This document shows positions 24,101-37,404 of a DNA stretch of 64,000 nucleotides, piece after piece; position 1 is the first letter of the stretch, and each line of letters begins with the position of its first letter. The position numbers and the translations under genes were made by a program. The stretch is taken from positions 36,449,011-36,513,010 of the forward strand of contig JABBOT010000001.1 in the NCBI GenBank assembly GCA_016165875.1, written 5' to 3'. Origin of the DNA: Acanthopleura granulata. Taxonomy: Eukaryota > Mollusca > Polyplacophora > Chitonida > Chitonidae. The notes under the pieces were generated by a model. The model saw nothing but the letters and a program-made list of their open reading frames with translations, made no database searches and was not told the origin of the DNA.

Positions 24101-27100
24101 AAGCAGGTGTATATAACCCCGTGTTTATTGCGAGGAAATACACTGATAATGTAACATGCTTCCAAGCAAAATTAATGCTGTAAAAACAAGATTCACAAAC
24201 TTCTGACAGTGCTACCTTTTATTACAAGACATGATACAGGCGTATGAAAACAATGCAGTGTCAAGCGGGCCAACATTAGAAATGAGGACATATAGCCCTG
24301 TGCAGCAGACAGAGGTGTCCACTTGACCCAATGCAAGACATTAGGGCATAGGGGTTAACAGATAATGCAGAGTCCATTGTTTCTGTACAAGGCATAATTA
24401 TTATATAGCTATGTGGCGCGACATTCTACAGCCCTCCAATAATGTCAAAAGAGATAAAACATTTTTCTTCAAAGCCAGGAAAGCTATCTCGCACAGATAC
24501 GCGGCGTGGATTCAGACATTAATAAAACACTAAGATTCACGAGGAGAGCGGAAAATGCTGTAAAAACACGTCTTTGATACAGCCCTTTAGCTTTAATTAC
24601 ATACTATAAGCTGTTTAATGTTTAGAATAACTCAACAGAGCAAGATCTAAAAGAAGACAATGAACCAGACACCTAACATTTATCTGTCCATATATTTGTC
24701 CCTGTACCTTTCCCACATGATAATCGGAATGGTTATCTCCCTTCCTGTGAACTTGGAGAGGTGGGTAGGGAGTTAATGTACATAGCCAGGAAATATGCAT
24801 TCAAGAAAACTGCAGCACACTGAAAAATGTTTTCAATAAAAGACAGATTGCTGTTTCAGGTTTGAACTTTCGTAATACAAGTTATATGCAACAAAACAGA
24901 ACATTTAAATAATATATACAGAGAGAGAAATCTTTAAAAACAAATGTACAATTTTATACAAGTACCTTCAACAAATGATAACCTCCAAGGTACAATTACA
25001 GCTGCTAATGAAAATTCGGAGGATTTTCACTGGCCCCTAAATAAAGCAGATTAACTAATATGAAGTCTGAAAAAAAAAAAGAAAGAAATATGAACCATAA
25101 AATGACATAAGTCGTGGAAGAAAATGATACTGAAATGACTTGAATCTCTTAAGTTTTAGGCCATAGAAGAATGTACATTTATACAAACAAGAATAACCAG
25201 CCTGTCCAATAAAGATCACACACACAAGCCAGAAATTAGCAAACACAAGGGTCTGGTAGTACGCAACAGGGTGGAAATACTGAACTGATATACATGGCTG
25301 ATAATTAACGTTACACCTATGTATTTACTTGCCAAATTGCAGAGTGGAACTTTCACGCATCCAAACAAGGAATCACTTCTGGAAAGGACTGACAAAAATT
25401 TAAAGACTTTAAATAACGAAAATTTCTTTTTCTCTCTCTCTCTGTCTTTTTTTTTTTTTTACATATTTCCCACTATATGTTAAAGTCCTCCATACTATTT
25501 TGATAAAAGTGTCAAAAATTTTGCCCTACAAAGGTCTTAGATGATTAAACATATGAAAAATCACTTGAACAATCTTTTGAGATGATCAAACTGAATGATC
25601 TGAACGATGTAATACAAAGCAATGTAGGTCAACTGGTCTACATTACCAAAAAATCATCCTATCGTTTTATGTAGGTCACTGCTATCTGCTACACATGAAA
25701 TACACTTCGTTTAAAATCTGATGACACATTCTACATTAATGTGATCAGATTAAAGGAATAATAATGACATTTACTGTATTTGCACACTGCCAAGGCAATG
25801 GGACATTTTTCAGGAGTATATATGGACTTAGTAAATATATGAATATACTGGCATATCTAATAGCACACATACATCATGTACAGTTAAGGCCTTATCATGA
25901 ATTCGACACAGAGTTCTACAAGCCTCAAGGAGTAATATTGACAGATATGACATGCAAGGTCAATATTATTTCCTAACGTCTGTGAAACTGTGTATTGATC
26001 AAGTCAAAAGCCTATAACTGCTTTATAACAGGAACAATAAAATAAAAAATACAACTGAAACCTTCTCTGTGGGGCGATCAGACCACAACAGAGCAAATAC
26101 TGATTGCCATATACATGTATATTCCCGCAGAAGGTTGCTTTTGTGTGTCACATGACTGAATTCAACCAATCAACAGACAAGCCATCGGGTCATATAATAA
26201 ATTAAACAGGAAACTTTTACAGAGAATATCTTTGATCATAATACGAGTGATATTCGATTTCTCAATCTTACTTTTTCATGTGTTTTTTTCACGGATTTAA
26301 ATTGTATTAACGCATGACATACAGTGAAACAAAATGGAAAACCGCAAGAAGGGCTTAAAGCACATTTCAGCACTATTACCATTCAAGTGCTAGTGGCTGA
26401 TTGAATATTAAATGTTGAAAGTATTTGAGTTTTATGATAGATATACATGTACCATTTCATGTCTTTGTTTGATCAATCCTGCACCAGATTAGATCATTTC
26501 ACATCTACCTGACAGTATCAATACTAAGGAGATCTAGATACAATGACTTCTTGATGTTTCACACCTTACACAACAGGGTTTCCCATGTTTGACAGCGGTC
26601 AGGTTTGCTTGTCGAAGTAAGTCAAGGGTTATAATGTTACAGACAATCTGTCGATACTGACAGTCTATTCTCAGTCAGAGGATTCAGTGTCAAGTATACA
26701 TTTAAGAATCAGACACCAGAGATGACTTTTTATAATGCTGATCTGCTCTTGAGTGTTGTGGTTTCCATGACTTTTTATAATGCTGATCTGCTCTCGAGTG
26801 TTGTGGTTTCCAGAACTGAAGTTCTGCAACCCATTCCTGTCCTCAGGAAAGATAATCTTTTCTATCAAAATCAGCTGAAATTTCGTGTACATGTACTAAA
26901 TAACCACCATTAGAAAAGTCATAAGTTTTGGCCATTTTGGACAGAAATTAGATATTCTGAAAACTTTGATTCTCTTGAAATCAGCTGAAACCAGCTGGAA
27001 ATTCTCATCCCTACATCCTGTTGGTTTGTTTTGTTTTTTTCCTTTACCAATATGATCACAGTTGTGATGATCGTTGTCTGGATTGTCTCTCAGGCCACAA

Positions 27101-27226
27101 GCATACACAAGGATTTAAATTCATATCATTACAATTAAAAGCTTTTCCCCTTACATACAGCATGTTGTTCAGGCAAGTACATCAGAAACTAGGCTTCAGC
27201 ATACATCAACTCGTGAACACCAGAAA
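24101..27226 (-). other. Probable 3'UTR and downstream flank of YKT6
   Basis: AT-rich sequence directly downstream of the YKT6 stop on its coding strand, without splice-bounded open frames. AATAAA on the minus strand occurs near 24215 and 24125, among others, so the transcript end is not fixed. It includes a 45-bp direct repeat (26721-26811) and a pyrimidine-rich run (25428-25461). Confidence 0.4.
26721..26811. repeat. 45-bp direct repeat, two units
   Basis: 'atgactttttataatgctga' followed by 'tctgctctTgagtgttgtgg' occurs twice in a row (starting 26721 and 26767) with one difference. Located in the presumed YKT6 3'UTR. Confidence 0.9.
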
Positions 27227-30200
27227 TCACAATATTACACAGCAAGAGTTGGTCTTCTTGGCCTGAAAGAGTAAAACAGAAATTTATTATACAGTATGGA
27301 ATTTTTTAAGCTTCAACTTATTCCTTTTAGGAGTTCAACTTATTCCTCACAGTAACATAATTAGGAATGATACACATGGAAGGAAAAAAATATGCTTCTC
27401 TTTGATTATGCATAACAAGACACTTTGGTCATCGATGACTGATGTGAAATGACGCAGACTAGAAAACTTCACTGGCAAGCCTCAGAACTTTGTCCTGTAC
27501 TCTGAACCCACTTGTGGCTTTTGCCAACACTAATCATTTTCACAATTTGTGAGCATAACTTCGCCTTAATACGTACCGTCTTGTAAAATGTTTTCGACTG
27601 AGTACTTAATCCTTCCGACTTCAATACTAGGTCATCTAATTTCTCCCCTCTTTGTAAAACAGCTTCTATTGTATTGTGCTGAGAACAAAGAGAGATAACA
27701 AACAGGTAAAGTAAGTTCTTGTGTTGTGCTACCTATATATATGTACCACACATGAATTACTTCACATGAACTGACAACTGCTGGTCACATATGAATACAC
27801 GTTTTACCAAATCTGCATACCCTGTAACTGAACTCTTACAAAAGAATGGGTTTGCTGAATTGTGCAATCAAAGTGTGTGATCAAGGAAAACTGTATTCTT
27901 CACAGAAAACATAGCGAAATACATACTAATGAGAATACAACAAATGACCTAAAATCGATGAGCCTTTAAAAAAGTTACCCATTTTGAACAATTCTGAAAC
28001 TCCTATTGAACTTAGAAAGGTGTCTGAAGTTTGTCTGGAAGGCACCCTACTGGAGACATACAAGTTTCAACACAAAAAGTCGTATTTCACAACATTTATT
28101 TTACCCTAGACCTACACTTTCAGCAGTAAAAGCTAACTTGCCATACATCATGTATATTTCAAAAATTGGATCATTAAAATAACACTGGAGAACTTACGAG
28201 AATGATTTTGGTTTCATCCAAGTCTGTCTGTATCTTTGTCATAGCATCAGCTTCTTTCGGGTTCTGTCAACATGAAAAGTATTAAAACCTTTTTTTCCAC
28301 TCTCATCTTCATATTGTAGTACAGAGCCTTCATGATGCAGGAATTTACTTCTTTGACTGGGTTTTAACACTCTATTCAGAAGCACTTCCAATACACAATA
28401 AGGACTTAGTTAATGGATTGAGGAAATCCAGAAGCAGCCAGAAAAATACACCTCTCTTCATCACATTCAAGATAATCCTATAAACTTAAAGCATCAGCTG
28501 GATTCTGGAATTTCTTCCACACTGCCACACAAAACTGATTTAGCCCAAACTTAACTAAGCCTCAATGTAATAAAAGTAGTAAATATTTACGTTTTCAATT
28601 ACGTAAAGACAAAACATGCAAAATATTACAAGGTACCTGATATTTTTTCAAATAAGGCTCCAGGTCAGGGAAGTCGACTTCACTGCAAAGAGAAAAATAG
28701 AAAAGACACTGTCAAATGTGGCATCCTTCAGACAAACCACACAAATAAGTATGGGTCAAATGTCACACAAGAGCACCAGCATTTTCTTTTCTATTTACAT
28801 ATTTATTTCATTATTATTTAATGATGAGATTCCTCACCACTATATGACTGAAACAATGCCTATTTGGCATTAAGCAATAATCATTCATTCATTTATGAGA
28901 TTCCATTTATATGATGGCAGTCAAATTTATGGGTAAACCAGTTACAGACAAAAGAATAGATATACATATCATATTGGTGGAAGATAAATGGTCTTCAATT
29001 TGTTATTTAAGATCTGATACAAGGTAACTGAGAAGGAAATACCAATAGCTAAGAACTGTAAAGAATAGACTGGGTAGACAAAGTTTCTCTTCAGGAGAAG
29101 TGTCCTCACCTTGGCTTTGCTGTGGACCATGTCCCCTTTGGTACTTTATTGGAAAACTCATCTAAAATCTGTCAAAACAGAACAACAACAATGACAAAAA
29201 TATTAACCATTAAAATGCCATTAACTTTTTTTCACTTAACAATTGGATGATCCAATCTCCCTTTTTGGGTCAGAATTCTGTGTTACTTTCCTAGCAATTC
29301 ATGAAAATTTTCTCTCAGAAGCTGAAAATTATTGAAATTGAAGGAAAAAAGAACAGATAAAAACTATAGTCCTTAAACATGTTCAAGAAGGAGTAAGGTG
29401 TTAGGAAGGCAAACTTCTTGCCTCTGAGTTGACTGTCCATGTAACATGTAATAACATAGAGGCAGGGCACTCTTTTAATGTTACGTATTTTAATTATAAC
29501 AAGTACATGTGTGAAGAACACTGCAAAGTATTTCCAGAGATTTGTGTTTTGGCGGGAGTAAGTTTCTTGATCATTTCACATTATAAATTTACAAATATAC
29601 TTAAGTTTCAATGACAACACTAGCCGCTAACTGCAGTCTCAGGTGACAGGAGTGTTCTGCACTTGGAACAATTATGCCATGGCCAACACAGAATGGCTGC
29701 GTTACATGATAGCCGAAGGGCCACGGTGAGATGCCAATTTCCATGGCCATAGTAGCTGTTACAAAAAATGCTTCACTGAAATAAACATAAGATTGTCCAT
29801 CCTTTCTGGCTAACTTAACTTTGAACACAGGCTGCCTTTCACTTTAGCTTTGGGCAAGCACTTAACTAGGAGCCTCTGAACTAGGAGCACAAGACATACT
29901 TGTGCAAATCTGCTTTTGTTACCTTGTTAAGCAGAGTATGAGCAACTCTCTGTGGGTATTTGTTACCTAGTTAAGCAGTGTATGAGCAAATCTGTGGGTA
30001 TTTGTTACCTTGTTAAGCAGTGTATGAGCAACTCTGTGGGTATTTGTTACCTTGTTAAGCAGTGTATGAACAACTCTCTGTGGGTATTTGTTACCTTGTT
30101 AAGCAGTGTATGAGCAACTCTCTGTGGGGATTTGTTACCTTGTTAAGCAGTGTATGAGCAACTCTCTGTGGGTATTTGTTACCTTGTTAAGCAGTGTATG

Positions 30201-31912
30201 AGCAACTCTCTGTGGGTATTTGTTACCTTGTTAAGCAGTGTATGAGCAACTCTCTGTGGGGATTTGTTACCTTGTTAAGCAGTGTATGAGCAACTCTCTG
30301 TGGGGATTTGTTACCTTGTTAAGCAGTGTATGAGCAACTCTCTGTGGGGATTTGTTACCTTGTTAAGCAGTGTATGAGCAACTCTCTGTGGGTATTTGTT
30401 ACCTTGTTAAGCAGAGTATGAGCAACTCTCTGTGGGGATTTGTTACCTTGTTAAGCAGTGTATGAGCAACTCTCTGTGGGGATTTGTTACCTTGTTAAGC
30501 AGTGTATGAGCAACTCTCTGTGGGTATTTGTTACCTTGTTAAGCAGTGTATGAGCAACTCTCTGTGGGTATTTGTTACCTTGTTAAGCAGTGTATGAGCA
30601 ACTCTCTGTGGGGATTTGTTACCTTGTTAAGCAGTGTATGAGCAACTCTCTGTGGGTATTTGTTACCTTGTTAAGCAGTGTATGAGCAACTCTCTGTGGG
30701 TATTCATGGTCAGCCAATAGTACAGCCGACAGGGAGTCACTCCGAACATACACATGACACATGTAATCTGCAAACAGAGCCACATAAACACTTAGTTAAA
30801 GCTGTGCCATAAAGACATTTACAAAACTAAATACTAAACAAGGTCTGAATTCAACACTTTTGTATCGTATATGCTATTTGAGAAACAATTTCACAGCACG
30901 GATCATTTTACTGAAGTTGCATTCCACAACCAAATACATGTTTACACATGTATATATTGGCAATTACAATAGAACATACAAAGTTTCTACCATCTTAATA
31001 CGTGAACACATGACAACTTGACAAGTGAAGCCCATAAAAACAACTACCACTGATGTACCACTGGCAGCATATTTACTAACAGGCTACTAATATGTAGCCT
31101 GCAGTTTACCTTGTTCTTTGACCGAGGCACGAGTACATACAGCTGTCCTCTCCACTAAGATTTTACTGGTAAATTCCATAAACTCTCTCACACTGTAAAA
31201 GATATCAGTTATATCTTGAAAACTGGCACTCATGATAAAAACCTGATATATGTGACTAATATTTGGTCATTCTGGTTGGAATATTTACCCAAAACATAAC
31301 TAATAAATAAGTGTTAAAGCAGAAAGAACAGGCCGTGTTTTTTGTTTGAGCAGGTGTGTGATTATCAGACCCCTTGCAGAAAGCCAGGGATGTGATCTGC
31401 ACACCTCGTATTAACACAGTCCTGACTTTTCTATATTTCAGGTGTGTGTTATTAGCACACCTACATTCTGTTTCAGGAGTGTGCAAGGTGTGGGAGTGTG
31501 ATAGAATGCCTCAAAAAACCCAAGGCCTACTATTGCATACATGGGTACTATTTATCAGATGTTTTAACTGACTCTTGTAAATCTGACGTTCAGCCAAACA
31601 CAATGGCTAAATGGCAGTGACAAAGATACCAATAGTAATTTGACTCCTAAGCATGCAATATCCCCTACATATCAAGCGAATATTATTCAAATGTGTCACC
31701 TTAAACCTGGTTCAAGTCTGAAACAAACTGGTTGGCTAAGCAGAAATTATACCTGTTAATAAAATGGCAGCTTACAGTTTTACTCACACAAAAATCACAA
31801 CTTACCTGGACCTCTGAAAATATCCAAATGAAGAAAGATCATGTTCTGCTTTGAGAAGATTAACCTTTCCATCTTCAGACCGAAAACTGATTGATACAGA
31901 ATATAGCTTCAT
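27227..31912 (-). CDS. YKT6: YKT6 R-SNARE (longin-domain v-SNARE), eight coding exons, complete
   Basis: Prenylated R-SNARE that drives fusion in ER-Golgi, endosomal and autophagosome-lysosome traffic. Coding exons: 31806-31912, 31110-31192, 30667-30767, 29110-29168, 28637-28682, 28198-28263, 27577-27678, 27227-27262. All have GT-AG sites and compatible phases, and together encode 199 residues (human has 198). Residues 1-about 130 form the longin domain ([36 protein letters not shown]). The SNARE motif follows, with the zero-layer arginine in [12 protein letters not shown]. The C-terminus is SCCVIL: a palmitoylation cysteine, then a CAAX-type prenylation cysteine. The last residue Leu (Met in human) would favour geranylgeranylation by general CAAX rules. 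The start is fixed by homology; the first coding exon continues as 5'UTR to 31951. Oddity: the donor end of the third coding exon is repeated 18 times in the following intron (29917-30710). Confidence 0.97.
29917..30710 (-). repeat. 44-bp minisatellite made of the YKT6 exon-3 end and its splice donor, 18 units
   Basis: Each unit on the coding strand reads TACCCACAGAGAGTTGCTCA, then TACACTGCTTAACAAG, then GTAACAAA: the last 12 codons of the third coding exon plus its donor. The donor core recurs at about 30661, 30617, 30573, 30529, 30485, 30441, 30397, 30353, 30309, 30265, 30221, 30177, 30133, 30089, 30045, 30003, 29961 and 29917. The spacing is 44 bp, with two 42-bp units. Unit 18 (at 30661) is the real exon end. 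Most differences are TATTT versus GATTT and GTG versus GAG. Confidence 0.97.
31345..31505 (+). repeat. Interspersed ~160-bp element 'R160', copy 1
   Basis: Ordered motifs 'gtgtgattatcagacccctt', 'gatctgcacacct', 'caggtgtgtgttattagcac' and 'tctgtttcaggagtgtgcaa' also occur at 38785-38930, 43490-43650 and 58765-58915. Located in the first coding intron of YKT6. Confidence 0.75.
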
Positions 31913-31951
31913 CCTGAGACTAGATTTATGCCGAAAAAGGAATTAAATGAT
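31806..31951 (-). other. YKT6: First coding exon of YKT6 with 5'UTR part
   Basis: The exon runs from the acceptor CTAATTTCAG (just beyond 31951) to the donor GTAAG at 31805. Thirty-nine bases of 5'UTR precede the ATG at 31912. They contain no ATG. Confidence 0.85.
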
Positions 31952-32820
31952 CTGAAATTAGAAAGTACAAAGGTTTTAATTGATTAATTCATGTGACAGA
32001 GAAAGGCAGTATGCCAATGTTTTGAATATGGTCTTTGACCTGGAAAATAGCAGAGTGTCATTCAAATGTCAGTTGATGACTACCAAACATTCAATTCAGT
32101 TTAAAGTTGAAATGTACCAAGAGATTTAAGCCTGAAAATAAATATTATAGATCAAACAGTGCAAAAGTTGCCTATCCAGGTCTAGTGTAATGTGACAGGC
32201 ATTTCCCAAAATATCGCACAAATCATGTTGCTCCGACAAGATTTAGTCCAAGCTGACTACCACTTATTGTGTGGGATATATGTCAAGGTTTGGTTGCTAA
32301 GACTGTTTATTGGTCAGTTTCTCCTCAGAGGTAATTGTGAAAAGCAGATTCTTCAATGAACTGAAGCCATATCCCAGACAAAAAAAAACTAGGAATCCAA
32401 ACTTTACAACTTCTGAAGTTTCTTGCAACTACATGTAATTGGGCAGATAACTTGGCTAACTTCACAGAGAAAAAGGGACTGCCATTAAGAAGAAAGACAT
32501 CTTTTCAAGACATCATGTCTTTGCTTCCCTTTCAAGATAAACACCCATTTCCTCAAACTTTAACATACACTGCTAATACATATATTTATGTTCCATGGGA
32601 GATACCATGGCACTGCATGGCCCCATTTTCTATTTCGGTACTGAACTGGACCCACCCAATTTCTTCAGCTCCTGCTCTGTACATATAGCTTCATGTCTAT
32701 CAGCATTTCGCTAAGAGATGTAGAAAATTATATCTAGCCAAAATTGCCTGACTTGAACTTTTCTTCATTTTTCATTCTCATTATTTGGCTGGATTTTGTT
32801 ATAATTTCATTGTTTCTGAC

Positions 32821-33066
32821 AATAAGCCCATTCAGCATTTCAGGAATATTGTGAGTTCACACAGGTTTAGCCAGGACAAGTGGGGTACTCTCACAAACTA
32901 AGGTGGCTTAAGGTGTGATTTTACTTTAATAGATTAGTCTGACTGTGCAACTAATGTAAACTCCTATCCTCTGCCAGTTTAGTTTGTTAGAGTGCCCCTA
33001 CTTGTCTCACTTCATAAAGCATAAACTCGTGAAGACTTCCGAAATGCCAGTTTGGGTTATTCCTGG
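32821..33066. repeat. Foldback (MITE-like) element with ~95-bp imperfect inverted repeats
   Basis: Left arm 32821-32915 ('agcatttcaggaa', 'ggacaagtggggtactctca', 'caaactaa') pairs with the reverse complement of 32970-33066 ('ggcatttcggaag', 'gacaagtaggggcactctaa', 'caaactaaac'). A lone arm related to the left half lies at 34405-34530 ('gcatttcaggagtcac', 'ctcactaactaatgag', 'gtgattttacctttag'). In the 5'UTR intron of YKT6. Confidence 0.65.
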
Positions 33067-33395
33067 CAAACAATGAAATATTGAATTCTAATGCAGTGTG
33101 TAAATTGACAAGTTGCCTGATCACAATATCTGCTGTAACTTAAATCAAGTCTGAAAGTTCAGACTAGACTATATCTATTTACTGACTAAGTCAACACAGG
33201 AGCTCTCATCCAATCACATCTTAATATATATGGAGAGACCAGATAAAGACTGAGCCGATAGATGAGAGTTCCTGTGCGAGGCGATAATCAATATGCTTGG
33301 TGTATGCAAATTAGTAGGCAGGATTTACTCAGTACAAACCCAACAATGATAAACAGCTATACAGTACAACAGTGACAGTATTACTTGGGACTTAC

Positions 33396-33550
33396 CCAAT
33401 ATGGCACAGATTTCTGACAAGATGGTGATTTAAACGCAAAGCTGCAACAACAACAACAGCGAAGGAACGATTTGGTCAAATACACGGCGAGGCCAGAGAA
33501 CAGTCGTCTATCATCAATCTGTCATCTTCTCGTGACACACAAACAACCTC
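33396..33550 (-). other. YKT6: Probable YKT6 5'UTR exon and promoter region
   Basis: A donor (GTAAGTCC on minus) lies at 33395-33388, and the next acceptor downstream on this strand is that of the ATG exon at 31951. The exon would start near 33550, but the transcription start cannot be placed and I see no TATA box. The exon side reads 'atattgg' backwards from the donor. Confidence 0.4.
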
Positions 33551-36190
33551 AGCCCCCTTTTAAACAGTTCAGTAAAGGATATAACTAATTGTGTAACTGA
33601 TTAATTTTTCACGTGATAAAGATTAACCTGCCAGCACAAATTAGACTTGGTGTCAACGTTCTTTCACTGAGTATTGTTTTCCTCTTCGTGACATGACATC
33701 ATTTACAAGGGGATTCAGCCACGTCCGAGTCACAGCCACAGTTTCGTATTAATCAGTTGACCACTATAATCTTATTTTGATTTCTTACGCAGCGTATAAA
33801 TTTAGATAAAAAGTTGTTTCGATATAGTTTTTAAAATTTTTCTTCTTGACAATTTGAATCTAGGATGAATTGAATTTTATGTGAAACTTTACCTGCGAAT
33901 AAACTGCGAATGAAATCTGACACCCACGTGTGGTCTGACGTTCATAGTGTAAAGTTTAGGAGGAAAGGTTTAAATTTTATATGCGTCCATTGTGAAAACA
34001 AACATGAACTTGGTGGTGGGATTGTCAGGTCCGTAGGTTTTAAACAATTGCATGCACATTACATCTATCAGTGCATGTTTTTTGTGGTTTTAATGAACTC
34101 CTGTTGGCTGAAGAAGCCAGATAAAGCAGTAGGAATTCCTAACTAGCCTGATAATAAATTAGACAGCATGTCGTGTCATTGGTATATACAGTCACTTAGC
34201 ATAACATATAGCCTGAACATGCACTGAGGTCAGCCATTGCATCTTTTCACCAACGCAAATGGCAGGAATAGTGTTTTCTTGTTAGTCGCAATTATGAATT
34301 AGACATTAAGTGTACCGGTATGTCACATCTGATTCATTAAGCTGTTTCCCTGTGGAGAGCTTTCATCCAGCAGGTAATCATGAAAACATATGCATATTCG
34401 CAGTAAGCTGAGTCAGCATTTCAGGAGTCACGAAATTCATGTAGGATGAATGGAGCCAAAAGGGTAATCTCACTAACTAATGAGACGAAAGGCGTGATTT
34501 TACCTTTAGTAGATAAGGTTGAATATGGTGCTGAAATACCAACGCGGCTATATATAGAGACATCTGGAACCAAGGCCTCTTTTTAAAATAATAATGACAC
34601 AGGGAAGAAGGGCAAATCAACTGCCCTACTAACTGATCCAAACACATTTTAGATCATTTTTACTTCTACATTTCTGTCCTGAAATGTCTTAATTTATACT
34701 GAACTTTTCATATCTCACCTATTACAAAAACAGAATAATCATGAAGTCTTAGCCTACCCAGTACAAAATTTGTGACTTTATTCATTGTAACTCCAAGTCC
34801 AACAGTTTCTCAGAAATAATTAATGTGGCTTTAGTTTCAAATTTCTAATTTTTGCATTCATACCCTCTCTTTAGCTCACTTCTACCATGATTGTCATGAA
34901 GAACTGATCTAGCTGAATTGTTGGCACACCCGTTTGATTCTCAAAGCTATCAGTTTTACCATTTATGTTATGTGCAAATAGCAGTAGTGTAAAAATGTTA
35001 TCATTTAGGATCCCTCTGATTCCCTTAGCCCTTTGACAGGTACAAAAATGCCCTAGATCAGACCCTGTTAGTTTTCTAGCCTCATGGACGATAGTTAAAT
35101 AATCTCCCTTTTTTGAGGTGATCTTGATGGACATAAGTTCAATGATACCAAAATAATTTTGAAAATTCTGTGTTACTTGCTTGCTGATTCAAAATCCAAA
35201 GGAGTGTAGGCATCAGAACATCAAAAAACTTTTCAGTGCTGTATGTTTGTCACTGCAGCTTTAATCTTCGTTACATGCAACATTTTGGGTGCCATTAGGT
35301 TGAATGAGTTGAAGATTAGGACTCTGCAAGAAATTTTTTCAGAGGTACTAATGAATTGATGATGAATGTCTTAAATCAGTAAACGGCACACTCCTACGCC
35401 AGAGAATCTGACATAACTTGTGGCGCTGCAATCAGCAAATTATGTTTATGTGCATTGTTGATCCGAGTAGGTTAATGAATGACAAGAAAGTCGTTACCTT
35501 CATGAAGAAATATACACATGTATGTATATATACAGTCATTTGAAAAATCAGGTTCTTATTCCCCTCCCCTTCAAGAAAGAGTGAGGTTGGACTGAAAGGG
35601 GCAAGGGTTATACTGCATGAAATCATTGTGTCTGTCTATCCAACTATCTGTATAGACACAAATTTGTCCACATAATTCCTCGAAGAGTATTCACGTTATA
35701 TCACACTGATTTACAACAAAATTTGCATACCTTTTCACCATGGTGTAAATTTTTATGTTTTTGGTTTTATGCCATATGCATCAATATTTATGAAGTTATG
35801 ACTCCTCAAAATTTGCAGCATGGATTTTTGTCAAATTTTGTCTACATCTTTTATATGACACAACTTTGTACTGTCTTATTTTTCATGGTAATCAGTCATT
35901 AAATACAAAGGTACCGCCGACATGTAACTGGCATTTTTACACACTTGACATATGGGCCAGACATCTGTAAATAATTCACATAGAATTCAAGTCATGGGTG
36001 CTGATTAGCTATTAAAATCTCATTGGATTTAAAAAATTTGTCTTACACTGCTAGTGCAGTAGTGAAAAGAAGAAATTCTAGAGCAGCACATAAATGAAAT
36101 ATTTGACGGTACACCATTAGAAATCAGTCACTTAATAATTAAGAGTATGGGTACATTGAATTTATTTCTGATGGCTTGAAAGAGCAACTA
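33551..36190. other. Intergenic, non-coding
   Basis: Between the YKT6 5' end and the SINE cluster. Apart from the foldback arm at 34405-34530 I see no repeat and no splice-bounded open frame. Confidence 0.4.
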
Positions 36191-36199
36191 ATTTCACTT

Positions 36200-36332
36200 G
36201 CAATCTGCATATTATTGTTTGCCCTGGGCTTTGCCCGGTTTCCTGCCACCATAATGCTGGCTGCCGTCTTATAAGTGATATATTCTTGAGTGGGTCATAA
36301 AATAGCAATCAAATAAATAAATAAATAAATAA
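36200..36332 (+). repeat. Family A SINE, 3' part
   Basis: 'gccctgggctttgcccggtt', 'cctgccaccataatgctggc', 'tattcttgagtgggtcataa', tail of (AAAT) repeats at 36312-36332. Head missing. Confidence 0.85.
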
Positions 36333-36519
36333 TTTCGCTTGCATAGTTAACTAGGCACAGACAGCTTTTAGTAAGCTGTTTTAAATTAGCTGCTTTTACA
36401 AGCATGAGACAATTGATTTTTCCTTTAGTAGAACTGAAAATAAAGCATGTGCATGTAGACTGCAAAGCTGTTGCTGAAGACATTTTGTAAAACACACTGT
36501 TACCTTCATTGCAAACGGG

Positions 36520-36768
36520 GGCCTCCTTGGCCGAGGGGCTAGTGCGCTAGTGCAGCGCAATGACCCAGGAACCTCTCACCAACGTGGTCTGTGTGAGTTA
36601 AAATCTGGCTTATGCTGGCTTTATCTCCGGCCGTTCGAAGGAAGGCCTGATAGCAGCTTGCGTGTTCTGCCTAGTTTTGTCCCACCATAATGCTGGCCAT
36701 CTTCATTTTATTGAAATATTCTTGAGTATGGTGTAAAACAACAATCAAGTAAATAATTAATTAAATCA
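36520..36768 (+). repeat. tRNA-derived SINE, family A, full length
   Basis: Head with a pol III A box (ttggccgaggggctagtgcg) and B-box-like 'gtgtgagttaaaatc'. Then 'ttatctccggccgttcg', 'cccaccataatgctggcc', 'tattcttgagtatggtgtaa' and an A/T-rich tail. Best preserved copy for defining head and body in plus orientation. Confidence 0.9.
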
Positions 36769-36864
36769 TTGAAGATAGTGTAAAAGTAATGGAGTTCTCC
36801 AACCTTCTACAAAGAGAGACAAATCCTATAGCTCATAGCTAAGCGGAGCTGTCTAACAAGAATA

Positions 36865-37080
36865 GGGGCATCCATGGCTGTGGGGGTTAGCGTGATAGTG
36901 CGGCATAATGACCGAGGTGCCTATCACCAATGCAATTTGCTGAGTTTCCTGTCCGGTCGTACGTGGTGTCAACTATCGTGGGGTTGGTTGTGTGTTTCCT
37001 CCGACCATAGCGCTGGCCATCATTGTGAAATATTCCTGAGTACAGCTTAAAACACCAATCAAATAAACAAATAAATAACA
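36865..37080 (+). repeat. tRNA-derived SINE, family A
   Basis: Head 'ggcatccatggctgtggggg', 'tagcgtgatagtgcggcata'; body 'ttcctgtccggtcgtacg', 'cctccgaccatagcgctggc', 'attcctgagtacagcttaaa'; tail ataaacaaataaataac. Confidence 0.85.
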
Positions 37081-37404
37081 AGAATTTGTTATGATTTTAT
37101 TTAGTTTATGATTATATTGATCACTTGTGTTGGTTTTAAAATCACTGCTATTGTTTCTCAGGTTAGGCACTGTCGAGATATGAAATTCAAGATTTGCTTC
37201 CCCTTGTAGAGGGCCAGTGAGAGCCATTGTAAATAAATTGCATAGCTTGTACATGCTGGAGAATGAGTTAAGTATTTTATGAAATGGTCCAGGTGTAGCA
37301 TTCTTAAGTCATAGTATGTCAAAAAAAGAAGTAATAAAGTGACAAAGATATGACATGTTACGGAATATGTATGAGGCCGTGCCATAAAGTTAAAATAAGT
37401 AAAG

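Noticed and set aside
29917..30710. Regular direct repeats that could suggest a CRISPR-like array
   Set aside because: The units are contiguous without unique spacers, lie in a eukaryotic intron and derive from a YKT6 exon end.
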